A DNA stretch of 64,000 nucleotides from Schizochytrium sp. CCTCC M209059. Its lineage: Eukaryota > Sar > Bigyra > Thraustochytrida > Thraustochytriidae. The DNA is taken from NCBI GenBank assembly GCA_000818945.1, contig KN805380.1, positions 129,450 through 193,449 on the forward strand, given 5' to 3'. A model generated the notes under the pieces. It saw only the letters and a list, made by a program, of their open reading frames with translations. It was not told the origin of the DNA and made no database searches. Every line of letters starts with the position of its first letter. Positions within the stretch are counted from its first letter, which is position 1. Below, one piece after another: positions 39,071-49,541 of this stretch. A program made the translations under genes and the position numbers.

Positions 39071-40044
39071 GATGCGGTTTTGCTTACCGGAGCCCGACTC
39101 GGTCGATCTTCAACTTGTGCATGGCTCGTGATTAGGATATTCACCGGGCCAATCTTGCAACGTGATCTTGTTTGAGTCCGCCCTGTGCGTGCGCGCTGCG
39201 ACGAGTCCGATTCATGCAAGCACTTTTCCTGGCTGATCGAACGCTCCAGGGACCGCGACCCCGTCTGAGCTCGCTCGATCGCTCGATCGCTCGCTCGCAC
39301 GCAACCGCCTGGCATGGGCATCGCCGGCCATTACCGAGCATTGGACGCCGCCGTGAGGACGCGCAGCTGGCCCAGGCCCGGGTTCGTCGCCGTCGCGATC
39401 TTTGGGCTCGTGCGCGCTGGGTTCGCAGGATCCCAGAAGGGCGGTACACACCCTCATTTCGGGGTCCCGAGTTCCTCGCTAGGTCTAGCTAGGTCAAGTC
39501 GTGCAAGGAAGGGCCCAGGACCAGCGCGGCGGCTCAACGACGAGGGTGGAAGGAGGGCATCTCTTGGGGACGAGGAAGAGAGGCGTGGAGAAGCTGTAAG
39601 TTTGTTGAGATAGGAAACGGAAGGCCTGCTGACGAAGGGACAAACCAAGGTCTGGAGGGATTTTTCGGTGATGACAAAGATGGTGAGTATGGGACTGGCG
39701 ACGAGGGAGAGCATACCAAAAATGTTTACGTATACATGGCACATGGCAGCGCCGAGTTGGGCATCACCAAAAGAGAAGTAGGAATCGGAGGTGTCGTTAG
39801 CGGTGGTCGCGCGTACTTGAACTTCTCGTAAAAGGTGATGTACTATGGAACAGAGGGCGGGGTGGGTGGAATTGTTGATATTGCAAAGGCAGAGCGCAAG
39901 ACGTATTGCATGCGCCGAGAGACTCCATCATGTCTGCGACGATCATACAGACGCATACACGTATGTTTTACGTCGGTCCGAGGGAGAATTGTACGCAAAG
40001 AGGATCAAGGCCAAGGCGGGAAAAATGGCAAGACAGGATCCTCG
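38863..40044. other. Intergenic region, repeats and pyrimidine/purine-biased sequence
   Basis: Contains (CTGG)8 at 39037-39069, CGATCGCTCG repeats (39275-39300) and a stretch (39454-39780) in which all three minus-strand frames are open. One of these reads like a membrane helix (LSLVASPILTIFVI), but without a good start or splice context. I do not call a gene. Confidence 0.45.
39037..39069. repeat. (CTGG)8 tetranucleotide repeat
   Basis: Eight CTGG units about 175 bp upstream of the sulfatase ATG; on the sulfatase sense strand this is (CCAG)n. Confidence 0.92.
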
Positions 40045-41124
40045 TCAAAAAGCGCTCGCAGAGGTCTCGATAGGGGCTTCAATCTCTGGTATAGGGTCGT
40101 CGTACTCTTCGTGCAGCAGCGTAGCAGAAGGGCGATGGCCTGCGCAAGCGTCTACGTTGGTTCCAGCGCCGTAGGACGGAACAACCTTTGTCTCATGCGT
40201 TGTGAAATCGTGGCGCACACTTGGGCAAATCGGGCTCGAGGTTGCGCTGCAATACAAATTGTGCATGTTGCAGTAGTTGGTGCTGTAGTCCAGCACCGAG
40301 GGAACCTGTGACTCGGAGCATCCCCGAATGACGCAAGTCTTTCGCGAGGTGGGCGCAAAAACGAATGACATGAGATCCGTGTACTTGTCGTCGCCCGTGC
40401 GGCGCTCTAGCACAAGCACGTGGCGACCCGTCGAGGTCTGCGTCTCGGCTACAATCGAGTATGACCCGTTGTTGTGGGGATCGGTCCACGCAATACCCTG
40501 GGCGTTGACGCGAGCCACCATTTCATCCATGGCCTCGAGGCAAGATGCATCAGCATCGGCTTCAATCTTGCAGCTGGCATGAACGAGCGCCGCGGAGCCG
40601 GGGCAGACGTACTCGTTTGCGCCGAGATCATGGACGAGATCGTTGACGTTGCTACCAAGGTACACGACGTCTTCGCGCCGACTTGTCAAGGAGGAAGAAA
40701 TGGTCATGATGAGCACCATGACGCCGAGACAGAGCCCCGCGGTGAGAACGATGCCGTAGATGCCGAGCACGCCGCGCGAGATGGTGCCTTGCAGTTTGGT
40801 TTCTTCAAAGGCGAGTCCGCGATGCTCCCCATTGCGCTCGCTTCGTGTCGCGGCAATGTGAATGCTTCTGTGTCCCACTGTCTGCGCCACCCCGCTTCCC
40901 GTCTGGGCCTGCTGATGGTGGTCTTGGTAGTGGTGCACGTGCGCGTGGGGGATGTGGTTGCCCGGGGGCATATGCAGGTGCTGCTGGCCGCCCGCCTGCT
41001 GCTGCGCGAGCGCGCCGTCCTGGCCGAAGGCTGCCTCGGGCCCCGTCACGAGCGCGTCGTCCCCTGTTCGCCCCGCTTGATGGGCCCGCCTCACGCCGAG
41101 GCCCACCCTCGACCCGCTCGCCAT
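40045..41124 (-). CDS. Single-pass membrane protein, Cys-rich ectodomain, unrecognised
   Basis: 359 residues. A Gln/His-rich N-terminal region (HMPPGNHIPHAHVHHYQDHH around residues 51-70) precedes one strong transmembrane helix at about 118-142 (GIYGIVLTAGLCLGVMVLIM). The C-terminal ~215 residues are soluble and contain about nine Cys (CPGSA, CKIEA, CLEAM, CVIRGC, CNMHNLYC, CPSV), suggesting disulfides in the lumen or outside the cell; the positive charge before the helix fits a cytosolic N-terminus. An N-glycosylation-type NGS site occurs. I do not recognise the family. The His cluster could bind metal, which is a guess. Confidence 0.72.
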   Translation of the reverse strand: MASGSRVGLGVRRAHQAGRTGDDALVTGPEAAFGQDGALAQQQAGGQQHLHMPPGNHIPHAHVHHYQDHHQQAQTGSGVAQTVGHRSIHIAATRSERNGEHRGLAFEETKLQGTISRGVLGIYGIVLTAGLCLGVMVLIMTISSSLTSRREDVVYLGSNVNDLVHDLGANEYVCPGSAALVHASCKIEADADASCLEAMDEMVARVNAQGIAWTDPHNNGSYSIVAETQTSTGRHVLVLERRTGDDKYTDLMSFVFAPTSRKTCVIRGCSESQVPSVLDYSTNYCNMHNLYCSATSSPICPSVRHDFTTHETKVVPSYGAGTNVDACAGHRPSATLLHEEYDDPIPEIEAPIETSASAF

Positions 41125-41150
41125 CCTCTCTCTCGATCGTGCTCTGCCGC

Positions 41151-41186
41151 GCTCCGCTCCGCTCCGCTCCGCTCCGCTCCGCTCCG
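41151..41186. repeat. (GCTCC)7 pentanucleotide repeat
   Basis: Seven perfect GCTCC units, 27 bp upstream of the membrane-protein ATG; GGAGC on that gene's sense strand. Confidence 0.95.
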
Positions 41187-41270
41187 CCTCGCGACCTCGG
41201 CCGTCTCGTCGCCGTCGCCGTGCCGCGGGTCCTGCGCAGACGCCGCCGACCTCCTTGCGAAAGGGCTTTG

Positions 41271-41304
41271 CTCTGCTCTGCTCTGCTCTGCTCTGCTCTG
41301 CTCT
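41271..41304. repeat. (CTCTG)6 pentanucleotide repeat
   Basis: Six CTCTG units plus four bases; CAGAG on the sense strand of the adjacent minus-strand gene. Confidence 0.93.
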
Positions 41305-42962
41305 TCTTTCTTTCTTTCCCCTGCTTTCTTCCTTCGCTCTCGGGTCTGATCACCCGAGCCGCCTTGTCTCTTTGGACCTCTGCGCCTCTCCGGGTCCGCG
41401 CCGCGCTGAGGCGGACGCCGAGGCGGCTCGCTCGGGAAGCTTTCTGCGCGCTGGCGGCGCGGGCGCGGCGCGGCTTGGTCGCCTGCAGCGCGCAGGTCTC
41501 GGCGGTCGCTCGAGTCTGGCCGGGTCTGCTCTCGTCGGGTTGTGTCTCGCATGGGTTGGGTGGGTCGGTGGGTGGGTTGGCGCCGCTCGCAGTACGACCG
41601 GCTTGGTTCAGCGTGCGCCGCTCGCGCCGCTTCTCGCGCGGACGGAGGGGAAAATCCCGCAAGCGCCCCTCACTGCACCGACCGGACCAGCCAGGGCGGA
41701 CGCACGTGCGCTCGGCGCAGCTCGGCTCGGCGCGGCTCGGGTAAACGAGGCATCTTCGCCTCCGCGCCCTCGGCGTCCGTCTTCAGCTTCGCCGGTCGAG
41801 GGCAGGGGCGCCTCAAAAGTTGCCAGCAGTGCAGGTGATCTGATCAGGCTTTTATCCGCTCGCAAGCCAAGCAAGCAAGCAAGCAAAAGCAAGCACGATC
41901 GAGCCTCAAGCACCCACGCCACCCTTGTCATCAAAGCCAACACATCTCGCCTTGGCACGCTTCGCCTCCGCCGCGACCGACAGAGCTGCCACGCTCTTCG
42001 CTCGTTCGCTCGCTCGCTCGCGTAGCCCTCCATGGCAGCTGCAGCTGGCAGTGGCAGCCTTGCGCCGACGCTGGCGGCTGAACCTCCATTGGAAACGTCC
42101 CCTCCCTCGCATGACCGACCTCTCTGCTTTTTATCCACGAGAACCCCGTGTCGGCAGCGTCGCCTTTGGTCGCACCGCCGTCATTGTCCATGTCGCTGTC
42201 GCTGTCGCGCACCATCCCTTCGCTGCTGTTGCAAACATACGACTGGCCTAGGCCAGGCCTGCCTACTACACGTAACAAGCGTCCGTTTTCCTCCTTCCTT
42301 CCTTCCTTCCTTCCTTCTCGTCCACCATATCGGCCTCTGCTTCCTTCCAAGATGGCCGTCTACAGCGCCATTGGGACGAGTCTCCTACCTCGCAGCTGGC
42401 TGGCATGACGTCTAGCTAGCTAGCATTCGCAGCTGCATCTGCAACTGACTTCCAGCAACCGACCGGACCACGATAACTTGAGCGAAAAGCACGCATCCAC
42501 GCACGCATGAACGACTCGGAGCGAACGAACGACATGAGAGTCCTGGCGAGCTCGGCCTCGGAAAAGCCTTCGCGGTAACAGGAACACATGCGGAGAAAAG
42601 GAAGGAAGGAAGGAAAGAAGGCAGCAACCAAGCAAGCAAGACGATGGCCAACTCTTGCAGCTGAGGAGTCATGCACGGCCGGCCTCTTCTCATCACGAGC
42701 GGCAAACGGAAAGGCGTGGGGGAACGAAGCTGCCGGGTGCTGCCACTGACTCCGGACGGAGTCAGCGAGCTCGCGAACTGCTCTCTGCCTAATAACTAAC
42801 TAACAACTCGCATGGGACGAACAAGCAAGCTATGCATGAAATAGAATAAAATGCCATGATCCATGCCATCCATGCTCATGCATGGTACTACCATGCTTAG
42901 GCATTGAGAGCGGCCAGACAGGTGGAGAATGCATGCATAATTATTCAGTTAGAGGGCCACAT

Positions 42963-45783
42963 TCACAGGGTATGCCCCTGCAAAAGAAGCACGAGGCCAG
43001 TGTCGCTGAGGCCATCCTTTTGCCGCCGAGCCACGCGCAGGTGGCCCGCGCAGGTTACCCCGTGGCCCACGGACGTAAAGGGACGAAAGTAGATTTTGAG
43101 CTCAAAGTGGGCGTGACCTTGCAAAACAATCTGTCGGTGCTTGCTGCGCAAATCAAACTGCTCGCTCGTACAGAATTCGAGAGGCAGAGCCACATCCCCG
43201 TGATTTCTGATGCGCACCAGCGCGCAAGACTTTGCGCCTGGCGCCGTAGCCGGAAACTTGAGCACCGACTCCGGCTCGAGCGAGAGTCCAGCGCTTTGCG
43301 AAGCGTGCCGAACAACGACCTCGCACGCGTCGAGAGAACTGGCACGACAACCAATGTACAGCGTTCGCGCTCTCTCATAAAACTTGCGCGACCGCACCTC
43401 CACGGTGGCGCATTCCTTTGGTGCAAGCTGCGTCAATTCACGAGACAGCTCCAGGGATCCGGGCAAGTTGACGTGCACCGGAACTGTCTCGTCAGACACA
43501 TTGGTCACCCCCAAGGATGCACACCACATGCCCTTGGAGCGTTCATACACGAGTCTGCACTCAAACGGCTCCACCTTGATTGCGCGACGACCAAGTCGCA
43601 AGCCATCACCAAGATCACCTTCTGTAGCGTTGTTTCGACGAGTGTTTTCCTCAGCAGGCCACAATTCAACATGATCAGTCTCCGGCATCTGCGTACCCTC
43701 TTCTTGGCTGCTTTCGAGGCACGCGTCCACGATGGTACATCGCAGTCTTTGTTCAAAGAGATACTCGTCAAAAAAGTGAGCCAGGTCCAGGGCAGCGTTG
43801 CGCGCCACGGGTGCGTCATCCGGTTCGAGCGCAGCGAGAGCCATATTGAAGGCGTCAAGGTCATCGTAGGCGTCCAGCCTGCTTACCGACGTCATGGTCT
43901 CATTCAGATCGAGGTCAGCCACCGCGCCGCGCTTGCTCTTGGCCCGCGTGCGCAGATGTCGCAAGATCTCGTCGCCCCAGTCGACGTGAAGCGCGGTCAC
44001 TCGCCTTGTCTCGCGCGAAGATGAGAGAACCTTGAATCGTAGCATCGCCGACTCCCCGGGTTCCAAAGTGCACCATTCTGGTTCAACAATCACGCGGTGT
44101 CTGAGCTCCCCGGGCGCGTGTGGCCGAACAAATGCGGTGCGGTCGCCGCGATTTTCAACGCGAAAACTTCCCATCTTGTGCGCGCCTTCTTGCCTTGCGC
44201 GCACCTCGACCACGTCGACAAAGGCGTCTTCCCCAGCACATGCAATGCTTGCGCGTCCACCGTAGCCCATAACGGGGATTTGAATGGTATTGATGAAGGA
44301 CGCCCCATCTACGACGAGATTGTCGTCGCCGTTGTCATGGACGCCGTCGCCGCCAAGGCCCTTGTCATTGGCCGGGTCACATTGTCTACTCCTTACTTTG
44401 AGAACTGCATTGTGCCGCAGCCTGGCACGTGGGGAAAAATTGACCTCTACAACTCGCGTTTCGCCAGCCTCGAGGTAAAACCATCCCACTTTTCTCTCCT
44501 TTTTCTCGGGCCTACCAGAATTCTCGTCACTGCGCCCGCGACTATGACGCGACGCCAGCGACGACACCGACATGGACAATGAGGACGCCAGTCGCAGGTC
44601 AAAGGCGCGAACAGAGTCCTCGGCGCTGCACGCTGGCTCGCCCCACTCGTCATCCGTGCCCGTTATCTCGGCCGAAGACGCCGACACCGGCGCTAAAAAG
44701 GCACAGACCTGGAGGGTTCGATCCGTCTTGTTTTCCAGCTCCACCCTCGACGAGGCCGTGCCGCCGAGAGATGCCCCGCCAACGTTGACAATCGGCCTGT
44801 CGGGCGCAACCCACAACGAGCGCAGCGTTGTCGCCATGACCTTGATGGGAACCAACCACTCGCTCGCATCCTCGACGAGGTCGACGCGCCACCAGTTCGT
44901 GCCGACATCCGTTCGTGGACAAAAGGCGAGCATTACCGTGTTGGCCGCCCCAGGCTCAATGACGCACCGTGCAGGCGTCACCTTGAGGTATTTCTGCGCA
45001 CTGACGTCGCGAACGACCGGACGCAGCACCACACGCCGCCTACTTTCATTACGAATGGGCACTTGAAACGAAGCCGCCATGCCCACCTCGCACTCCAAGT
45101 GGATTGGATCCTTGATCACACCGGGGAGGAGAAGCTGAGGCGGATCCAGCAACTGCGCGCTTGGTTTGGGGAACTTGTCTTGAAGCTTGCGAAGCGATTT
45201 TTTGCCTAATTTTGACCGTCCTGGCGTTGTGAATGTCAAGTCCTCATCGTCGCCGCGCAGCGCAAATGGTGCGGGCGACGTTGTCCCATCGCTTTCTGGC
45301 GTTCTCGTTCGCGCTTCCGAACCGACACTTCGTCGCTCTTGCGCGGAGACGTCTTGTTCCGGCCGGTCTTCTTCGTCCATCTCGTGTTCTGGCCAATCCA
45401 CCTCAGGGTTGCTCCCACGCGACTGTCTCCGTCGACGACGCGTTTGCGGCGTCGCTCGTGATGGTTGAGGATCCCTCGCAGCGTCTGAGTTCGAGTTCGA
45501 GTTCGAGTTCGAATGTGATGGAGAGTGTGATCCGAATGATGTAGGCGAGGAGGCGGATGACTCCGACGAGGCAACAGAAGAGGTGGATGGCATTGCGTCC
45601 TTCGGCCCGGATTTGGTCTTGGAAGCCTTGGCTTTCGCCCTGTCCTTTGCACGTTTGCGAGCCTGGTGATTCTGCAGCGTGCGACCTGGTGCTTGCAGCG
45701 TCAACGAATCGATTTCAATCTCGCGCGTTTGTGGCAGAGACCAAGGGGGCATGCGCCCAAACTTGAGATGCTGACGCTGCTGA

Positions 45784-45819
<36 letters not shown>

Positions 45820-46682
45820 CTATGCTGCAGAGGAGGCAACGGTAGCTCATCGTCTGGCACGAGCGGGTCTGCTTCATCATCAAGTCGACCCGAAGAATGT
45901 CCCGCTGTGACTTCATTCGTTCGTTCCTTTTGGTGCCTTGGACTTGCGAAGCTAGGCCACTCGCGAATCATGGCCTCCTTCTCCATCGGGGCAGACCGCG
46001 CTGCAAACCAGGACGCCGGTGAGGATGGCCGCCCCCGCGACCCGTGCAGCGAGCGTCCTCTCGATGATCCGAGAGTAGCGTCTTCTGCGGGGCTACCTTC
46101 GCCAAGCCATTCTTCTTCATCAAAAGCATCGTCTTCTGCGCGAGCGCCGCCGAAGAAACGGGCATCTTCATCAATCATCTTGAGCGCAGCATCTGCAAAA
46201 GGGCGAGATTCACCAAATTGCCAAAAAAGGAGAAATACAAAAAAGGTTAGTACACATGTCTGTTCCCTGTGAAACAGCGCAAGACTGCGACAGAGAGCAA
46301 AGCGAAGAAACGTACCGCCATCCAAGAACATTTCATCATCATCCACAAATCCTTCAATCTGCGACGAGGGCGAAAGCTGGCTTTGCCACCCAGGAGATCT
46401 GAGCATATGCAGCGAGCGATTACGTTGCGGCGTGCCGTGCATGCCAGACCGCGTGGAAGTGATCGATGATCGCCGACCCTGGCCAGTGAGGCTGCTCCTT
46501 TTGCCTTCTCGCATCTTCAAGCGCTGCATATTGCCCTCGAGATCAAAAAAGGCGGTATTGTTCACGTTGCCATCGTTCTCTACTGCGCTCGACTCATGTT
46601 CGGTCGGGTCCTCGTGCGCCTTGTGCCACGCGTCGTCGTCCTCGGCGGGCCTCCCAAGGAGGTCCGTCCACGACGAGGCCAT
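42963..46682 (-). CDS. ASH/MSP-domain protein, likely CEP192/SPD-2-like
   Basis: 1,239 codons unspliced; 1,198 residues after removing the intron at 46193-46315. The N-terminal ~500 residues are disordered (Gln run from CTG repeats near 45785, Ser/Asn-rich tracts). From ~525 on come immunoglobulin-like beta domains of the MSP/ASH type (FQVPIRNESRRRVVLRPV, VIEPGAANTVMLAFCPR, VELENKTDRTL), repeated several times to the C-terminus (VRIRNHGDVALPLEF). This layout, with a disordered N-terminus and serial PapD/MSP-like domains, matches CEP192/SPD-2, which recruits pericentriolar material at centrosomes or basal bodies. Other ASH proteins (hydin, ASPM) are alternatives; no IQ repeats are seen. Confidence 0.65.
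46193..46315 (-). other. In-frame 123-nt intron of the ASH/MSP gene
   Basis: Minus-strand donor GTACGT (46310-46315), a perfect branch-point-like TACTAAC near 46235-46241, a pyrimidine tract and acceptor CCCTTTTGCAG ending at 46193. Length 123 = 41 codons with no stop, so the unspliced message stays open. The encoded segment (CVLTFFVFLLFWQF) is out of character for the surrounding disordered acidic protein. Confidence 0.85.
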
Positions 46683-47923
46683 GAGTGAAGCGCGATCAGT
46701 TAGACCTGATGGAGAATGGTCCGCGGCACCGACGGCTGCTGTCGCGCAGCGACTCGCGGTGCTGTCGCTGGCCTGACGCGCCTATTTACCCCAGCCTTCG
46801 CCCGCTTGGCGAGCCAGGCGTGCAGGTTCTTCTGCTGCGCAGCGCTGCGCCGCGCGGCCGACGATCCTCGCTTGCAAATGTAGAACTGGACGGTCAAGGC
46901 GCAGCCTAACGGCAACCGTTTGATCGTAAACAAGAAAACAGGCATAAGATGTGCAAGCAGCAAGCACGCAAGCAAGCCCTATGAATGTATGTATTCACGT
47001 GCTCGAAGGCGTGCACGAATCGCTGAATGGCTAGAGGAGTGGCTCGACGCGGACGCCGCCCTGCTCGCTCGGCCCGCCGCGGCAAAAGCGGGCCACTATC
47101 GTTACACAGCCGTCGAAATCTTTCGCCATGCGAAAAGTCTTGGCCAGCAGTATTGATCGATACGATGAGGAGCGATGATGATGATGATGACGATGCACAC
47201 CGCCTCCTCTGCAGTGCCATCGTCAATTGGCAGTCGCGATGAGAAAGCAAGGGTCGTTTCTTTTTTTCCCATCTCCAGCTTGGGGAGCGAATGACCGCGA
47301 TGATTGGTCCACGCAGGCTGCCTGGGGCATGAATTTTCCCCACTTCACTTCCCCAGGGACTGAGTCCCACGGGCCGTGAATGACGGTTGACGTGCCGGCG
47401 GCCCGGCCTCGCAAGTTTGCGCATGATCGCTCGACCTCGCCACGAACGGCTCACGCCGCGACTCGCTCTCGCTCGCGCTCGTGTAGGGTTGCTCATGTGC
47501 GCGACATGCACAAACGAAAGGGAGACCCGTGGGACACGTGCGGGCACCAACCGGCCAGATGTGGAGTTCCTCGTCATCAGCCAAAAGCGCAAGCGTCAAA
47601 CTGCGCAGAGAGACGTTGGCTGCCGCAGCCGACGATCACGGTGGGTGGCGGGCGCCGCAGCCGCTCACTCGGATGGAGTCAGTCGGAGGTAAATGGTAGT
47701 GCAAACCGATGGATGGGGCCCAACCGTCTGCCTTTTTGCCCGCATTCGAGCCGGGAGCAGTGTGTAACATCAAAAAGCACATGATTATATCTCGCTTTTA
47801 GGCTACAAAGTAAAGCCTCGGGGCTTGGAAATGAGGCAAGGCAAGGCAAGAAAGTAATGAGCTCATGGCGCGCAATGCAACCGCAAATTGACCTCTTATT
47901 TGAATCAAACGTCATGCCGATCG
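46683..47923. other. Intergenic region
   Basis: 1.24 kb between two minus-strand genes: upstream region of the ASH/MSP gene and 3' side of the next. It holds a short (GAT)n near 47174-47190 and CTCGCTCTCGCTCG sequence near 47460. Small open frames look non-coding. No RNA gene recognised. Confidence 0.5.
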
Positions 47924-49183
47924 TCATGCGATTTGCAGCGTCGTCGTGTCCACGTCCTTGAAATAGCTTCGTAATCGGAGGAGCTCTTCTTGTTGCGCTG
48001 GCGTAAATTGCTGAAAGCCGATTTCCTTGTCCGTGGCCTCGTCTTTCTTGCCCAATTTCCCCTTTTTTGACTTGCTCGTTTTTGAGCGAGCAGCATCTTT
48101 GCTGCGTGACCGTACCTTGGCGGGCCGCTGCGAACGCTTGTCTTTGGCTCTCTCCGCATTCTTCGTTTTTTTGTCGGTGCCTGGCGGAGAAAGCGCAGCA
48201 GCAACCGCTGCTGATGCTGGTGTTGGTGCCACTGCAGGTGTGGACACCTGTTGCAGCCTTTGGCTGCTACGTCGCTTTCTTCCTTCAGGCTTCTTGTCAT
48301 TTTTTTCTCTTGGTGTGGATAGTTCGAAAGGGACCGTTACTTTTCCAGTCGGGGGCGCAGATGCTCGTCGCGCAGGTGCAGACGTGCGTCGGCGTCGAAG
48401 TGGGCGTGTGGCCATCTGTGGTGCAGATCTCATTGTTGTTGACAGCGGTGATGCTGGTGATGCTGGTGATGATGATGAGGAGGATGGCAAGGGGGACGAG
48501 GAGGTTGACGAGGCGGAAACAGAGGCCGTCTTTTCATCCAGATTTGGCTTGGAAAGTCTGGTCCCAGGTGCAGAGCGACGCTTACGGCTCTCGCTTGGCT
48601 GGTGTGGCGTTCCTGCAGAGGATCGCGTGATTCGTCTTGAAGGGGGCGCTGATAATGTTGACGAGCGTGTGCTTGCTCGAGAGGTGTGCTCCTTGGATAC
48701 GGAAACAGAAACTCTTGACCCCGATGATTGCTGATTCTTGGCTTCATTTTCGTCACTGTCAGTTTCATTCCCTCGCTTGGTCTTGAGAGGCTTCTTGGTT
48801 GCGTCCTTTGCGTTGAGCTCTTTGTTGCGAGTAATTCTTGTTTCGCGTCTGCGAGTCTCGGGCGTCTTTGAGCAAAGCTTTTCCGCGGACTGAGCTCGCT
48901 CCTCCCCGTCCCAACCCCCATTTCGCCTGCTGCTGGTCCTTCTTGGGCGTCGCCCCTGCGCGCCTTCGTTGTTGTCGTCGTCGTCGTCGCCGTCACGGAT
49001 CTCGTTGGTGCGCCTCGAGGCTGCTGACGATGAGGATGCTCGAGTCCTGGCCATACTTGTTGCAGCTTTCTTTGCCGGACGTGATCCGTGCAATGCTCCT
49101 TGCCCCTTGCTCCCCAGGCTGTCTGCTGTCTCTGTCTGCGCTTGCGCTTGCGCGTGACCTCGCCACTCTCGCCTCGTGCGCAA
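47924..49183 (-). CDS. Disordered basic nuclear-type protein, unrecognised
   Basis: 419 residues, almost all Ser/Arg/Lys/Thr/Pro-rich and predicted disordered, with many Arg/Lys clusters (KKGKLGKK, RRRRTSAPARR) that could be nuclear localisation or nucleic-acid-binding signals. The only ordered-looking part is the C-terminal ~30 residues (FQQFTPAQQEELLRLRSYFK... TTLQIA), a short acidic/amphipathic helix that may be a docking motif. That layout recalls chromatin-associated linear-motif proteins, but I cannot assign a family. Confidence 0.65.
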   Translation of the reverse strand: MRTRREWRGHAQAQAQTETADSLGSKGQGALHGSRPAKKAATSMARTRASSSSAASRRTNEIRDGDDDDDNNEGAQGRRPRRTSSRRNGGWDGEERAQSAEKLCSKTPETRRRETRITRNKELNAKDATKKPLKTKRGNETDSDENEAKNQQSSGSRVSVSVSKEHTSRASTRSSTLSAPPSRRITRSSAGTPHQPSESRKRRSAPGTRLSKPNLDEKTASVSASSTSSSPLPSSSSSSPASPASPLSTTMRSAPQMATRPLRRRRTSAPARRASAPPTGKVTVPFELSTPREKNDKKPEGRKRRSSQRLQQVSTPAVAPTPASAAVAAALSPPGTDKKTKNAERAKDKRSQRPAKVRSRSKDAARSKTSKSKKGKLGKKDEATDKEIGFQQFTPAQQEELLRLRSYFKDVDTTTLQIA

Positions 49184-49541
49184 GCGAAGTTTGCCTCGCT
49201 AAGTCACGCGGTAGAGTGGGCTGGCGGCGGGGGAAAAAATATATAGTAGAAAGCAAAAAAAAACAGGCCTGCGGCCTATCCTCGCGCGGTGTGACGAGTA
49301 GGCCAATACTCGCTTTCTCTTCACGTGGCTAACAGTGAGCACAACTTATCGCGACGCTACTTGTCCGAACGAGTTGCCAGAACTTGGCCAGGGAGAGACA
49401 TCGAGGTGGCTGGACCAAGAACTGACTGCGAAGAAAACGAAATGGCTTCGAAAGCGACAGCACGAAGAAGAATCACAACAACAACATGATCCATCAATAA
49501 TTTCTTTCACAGAACCTCGTAAGGACAGCAAGCACCTCGTC
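49184..49541. other. Intergenic region
   Basis: Promoter side of the disordered basic protein gene plus the 3' flank of the dioxygenase-like gene. Apart from the TATA-like element I see nothing specific. Confidence 0.5.
49235..49246 (-). promoter_or_regulatory. TATA-like element
   Basis: Reads CTATATATTTTT on the minus strand, about 52-63 bp upstream of the ATG at 49183, in otherwise GC-rich sequence. Position and composition fit a core promoter; not proven. Confidence 0.35.

Larger units (their letters stand above)
41125..42962. other. Repeat-rich intergenic region, no supported gene
   Basis: 1.8 kb. It includes (GCTCC)7 at 41151-41186, (CTCTG)6 at 41271-41304, GCAAGCAAGC at about 41864-41890, GCTCGCTCG at 42000-42020, (CTTC)n at 42291-42318 and GGAAGGAAGG at 42599-42615. 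Several long open frames occur in opposite frames at once, as expected for stop-poor repeats. Nothing recognisable as a protein was seen. Confidence 0.5.

Noticed and set aside
39454..39780. Minus-strand frame with a membrane-like helix
   Set aside because: All three minus frames are open in the same pyrimidine-rich sequence; no good start, splice site or domain.
42882..44024. 380-residue plus-strand frame
   Set aside because: Lies opposite the ASH/MSP-domain gene, whose protein has recognisable beta-domain patterns.
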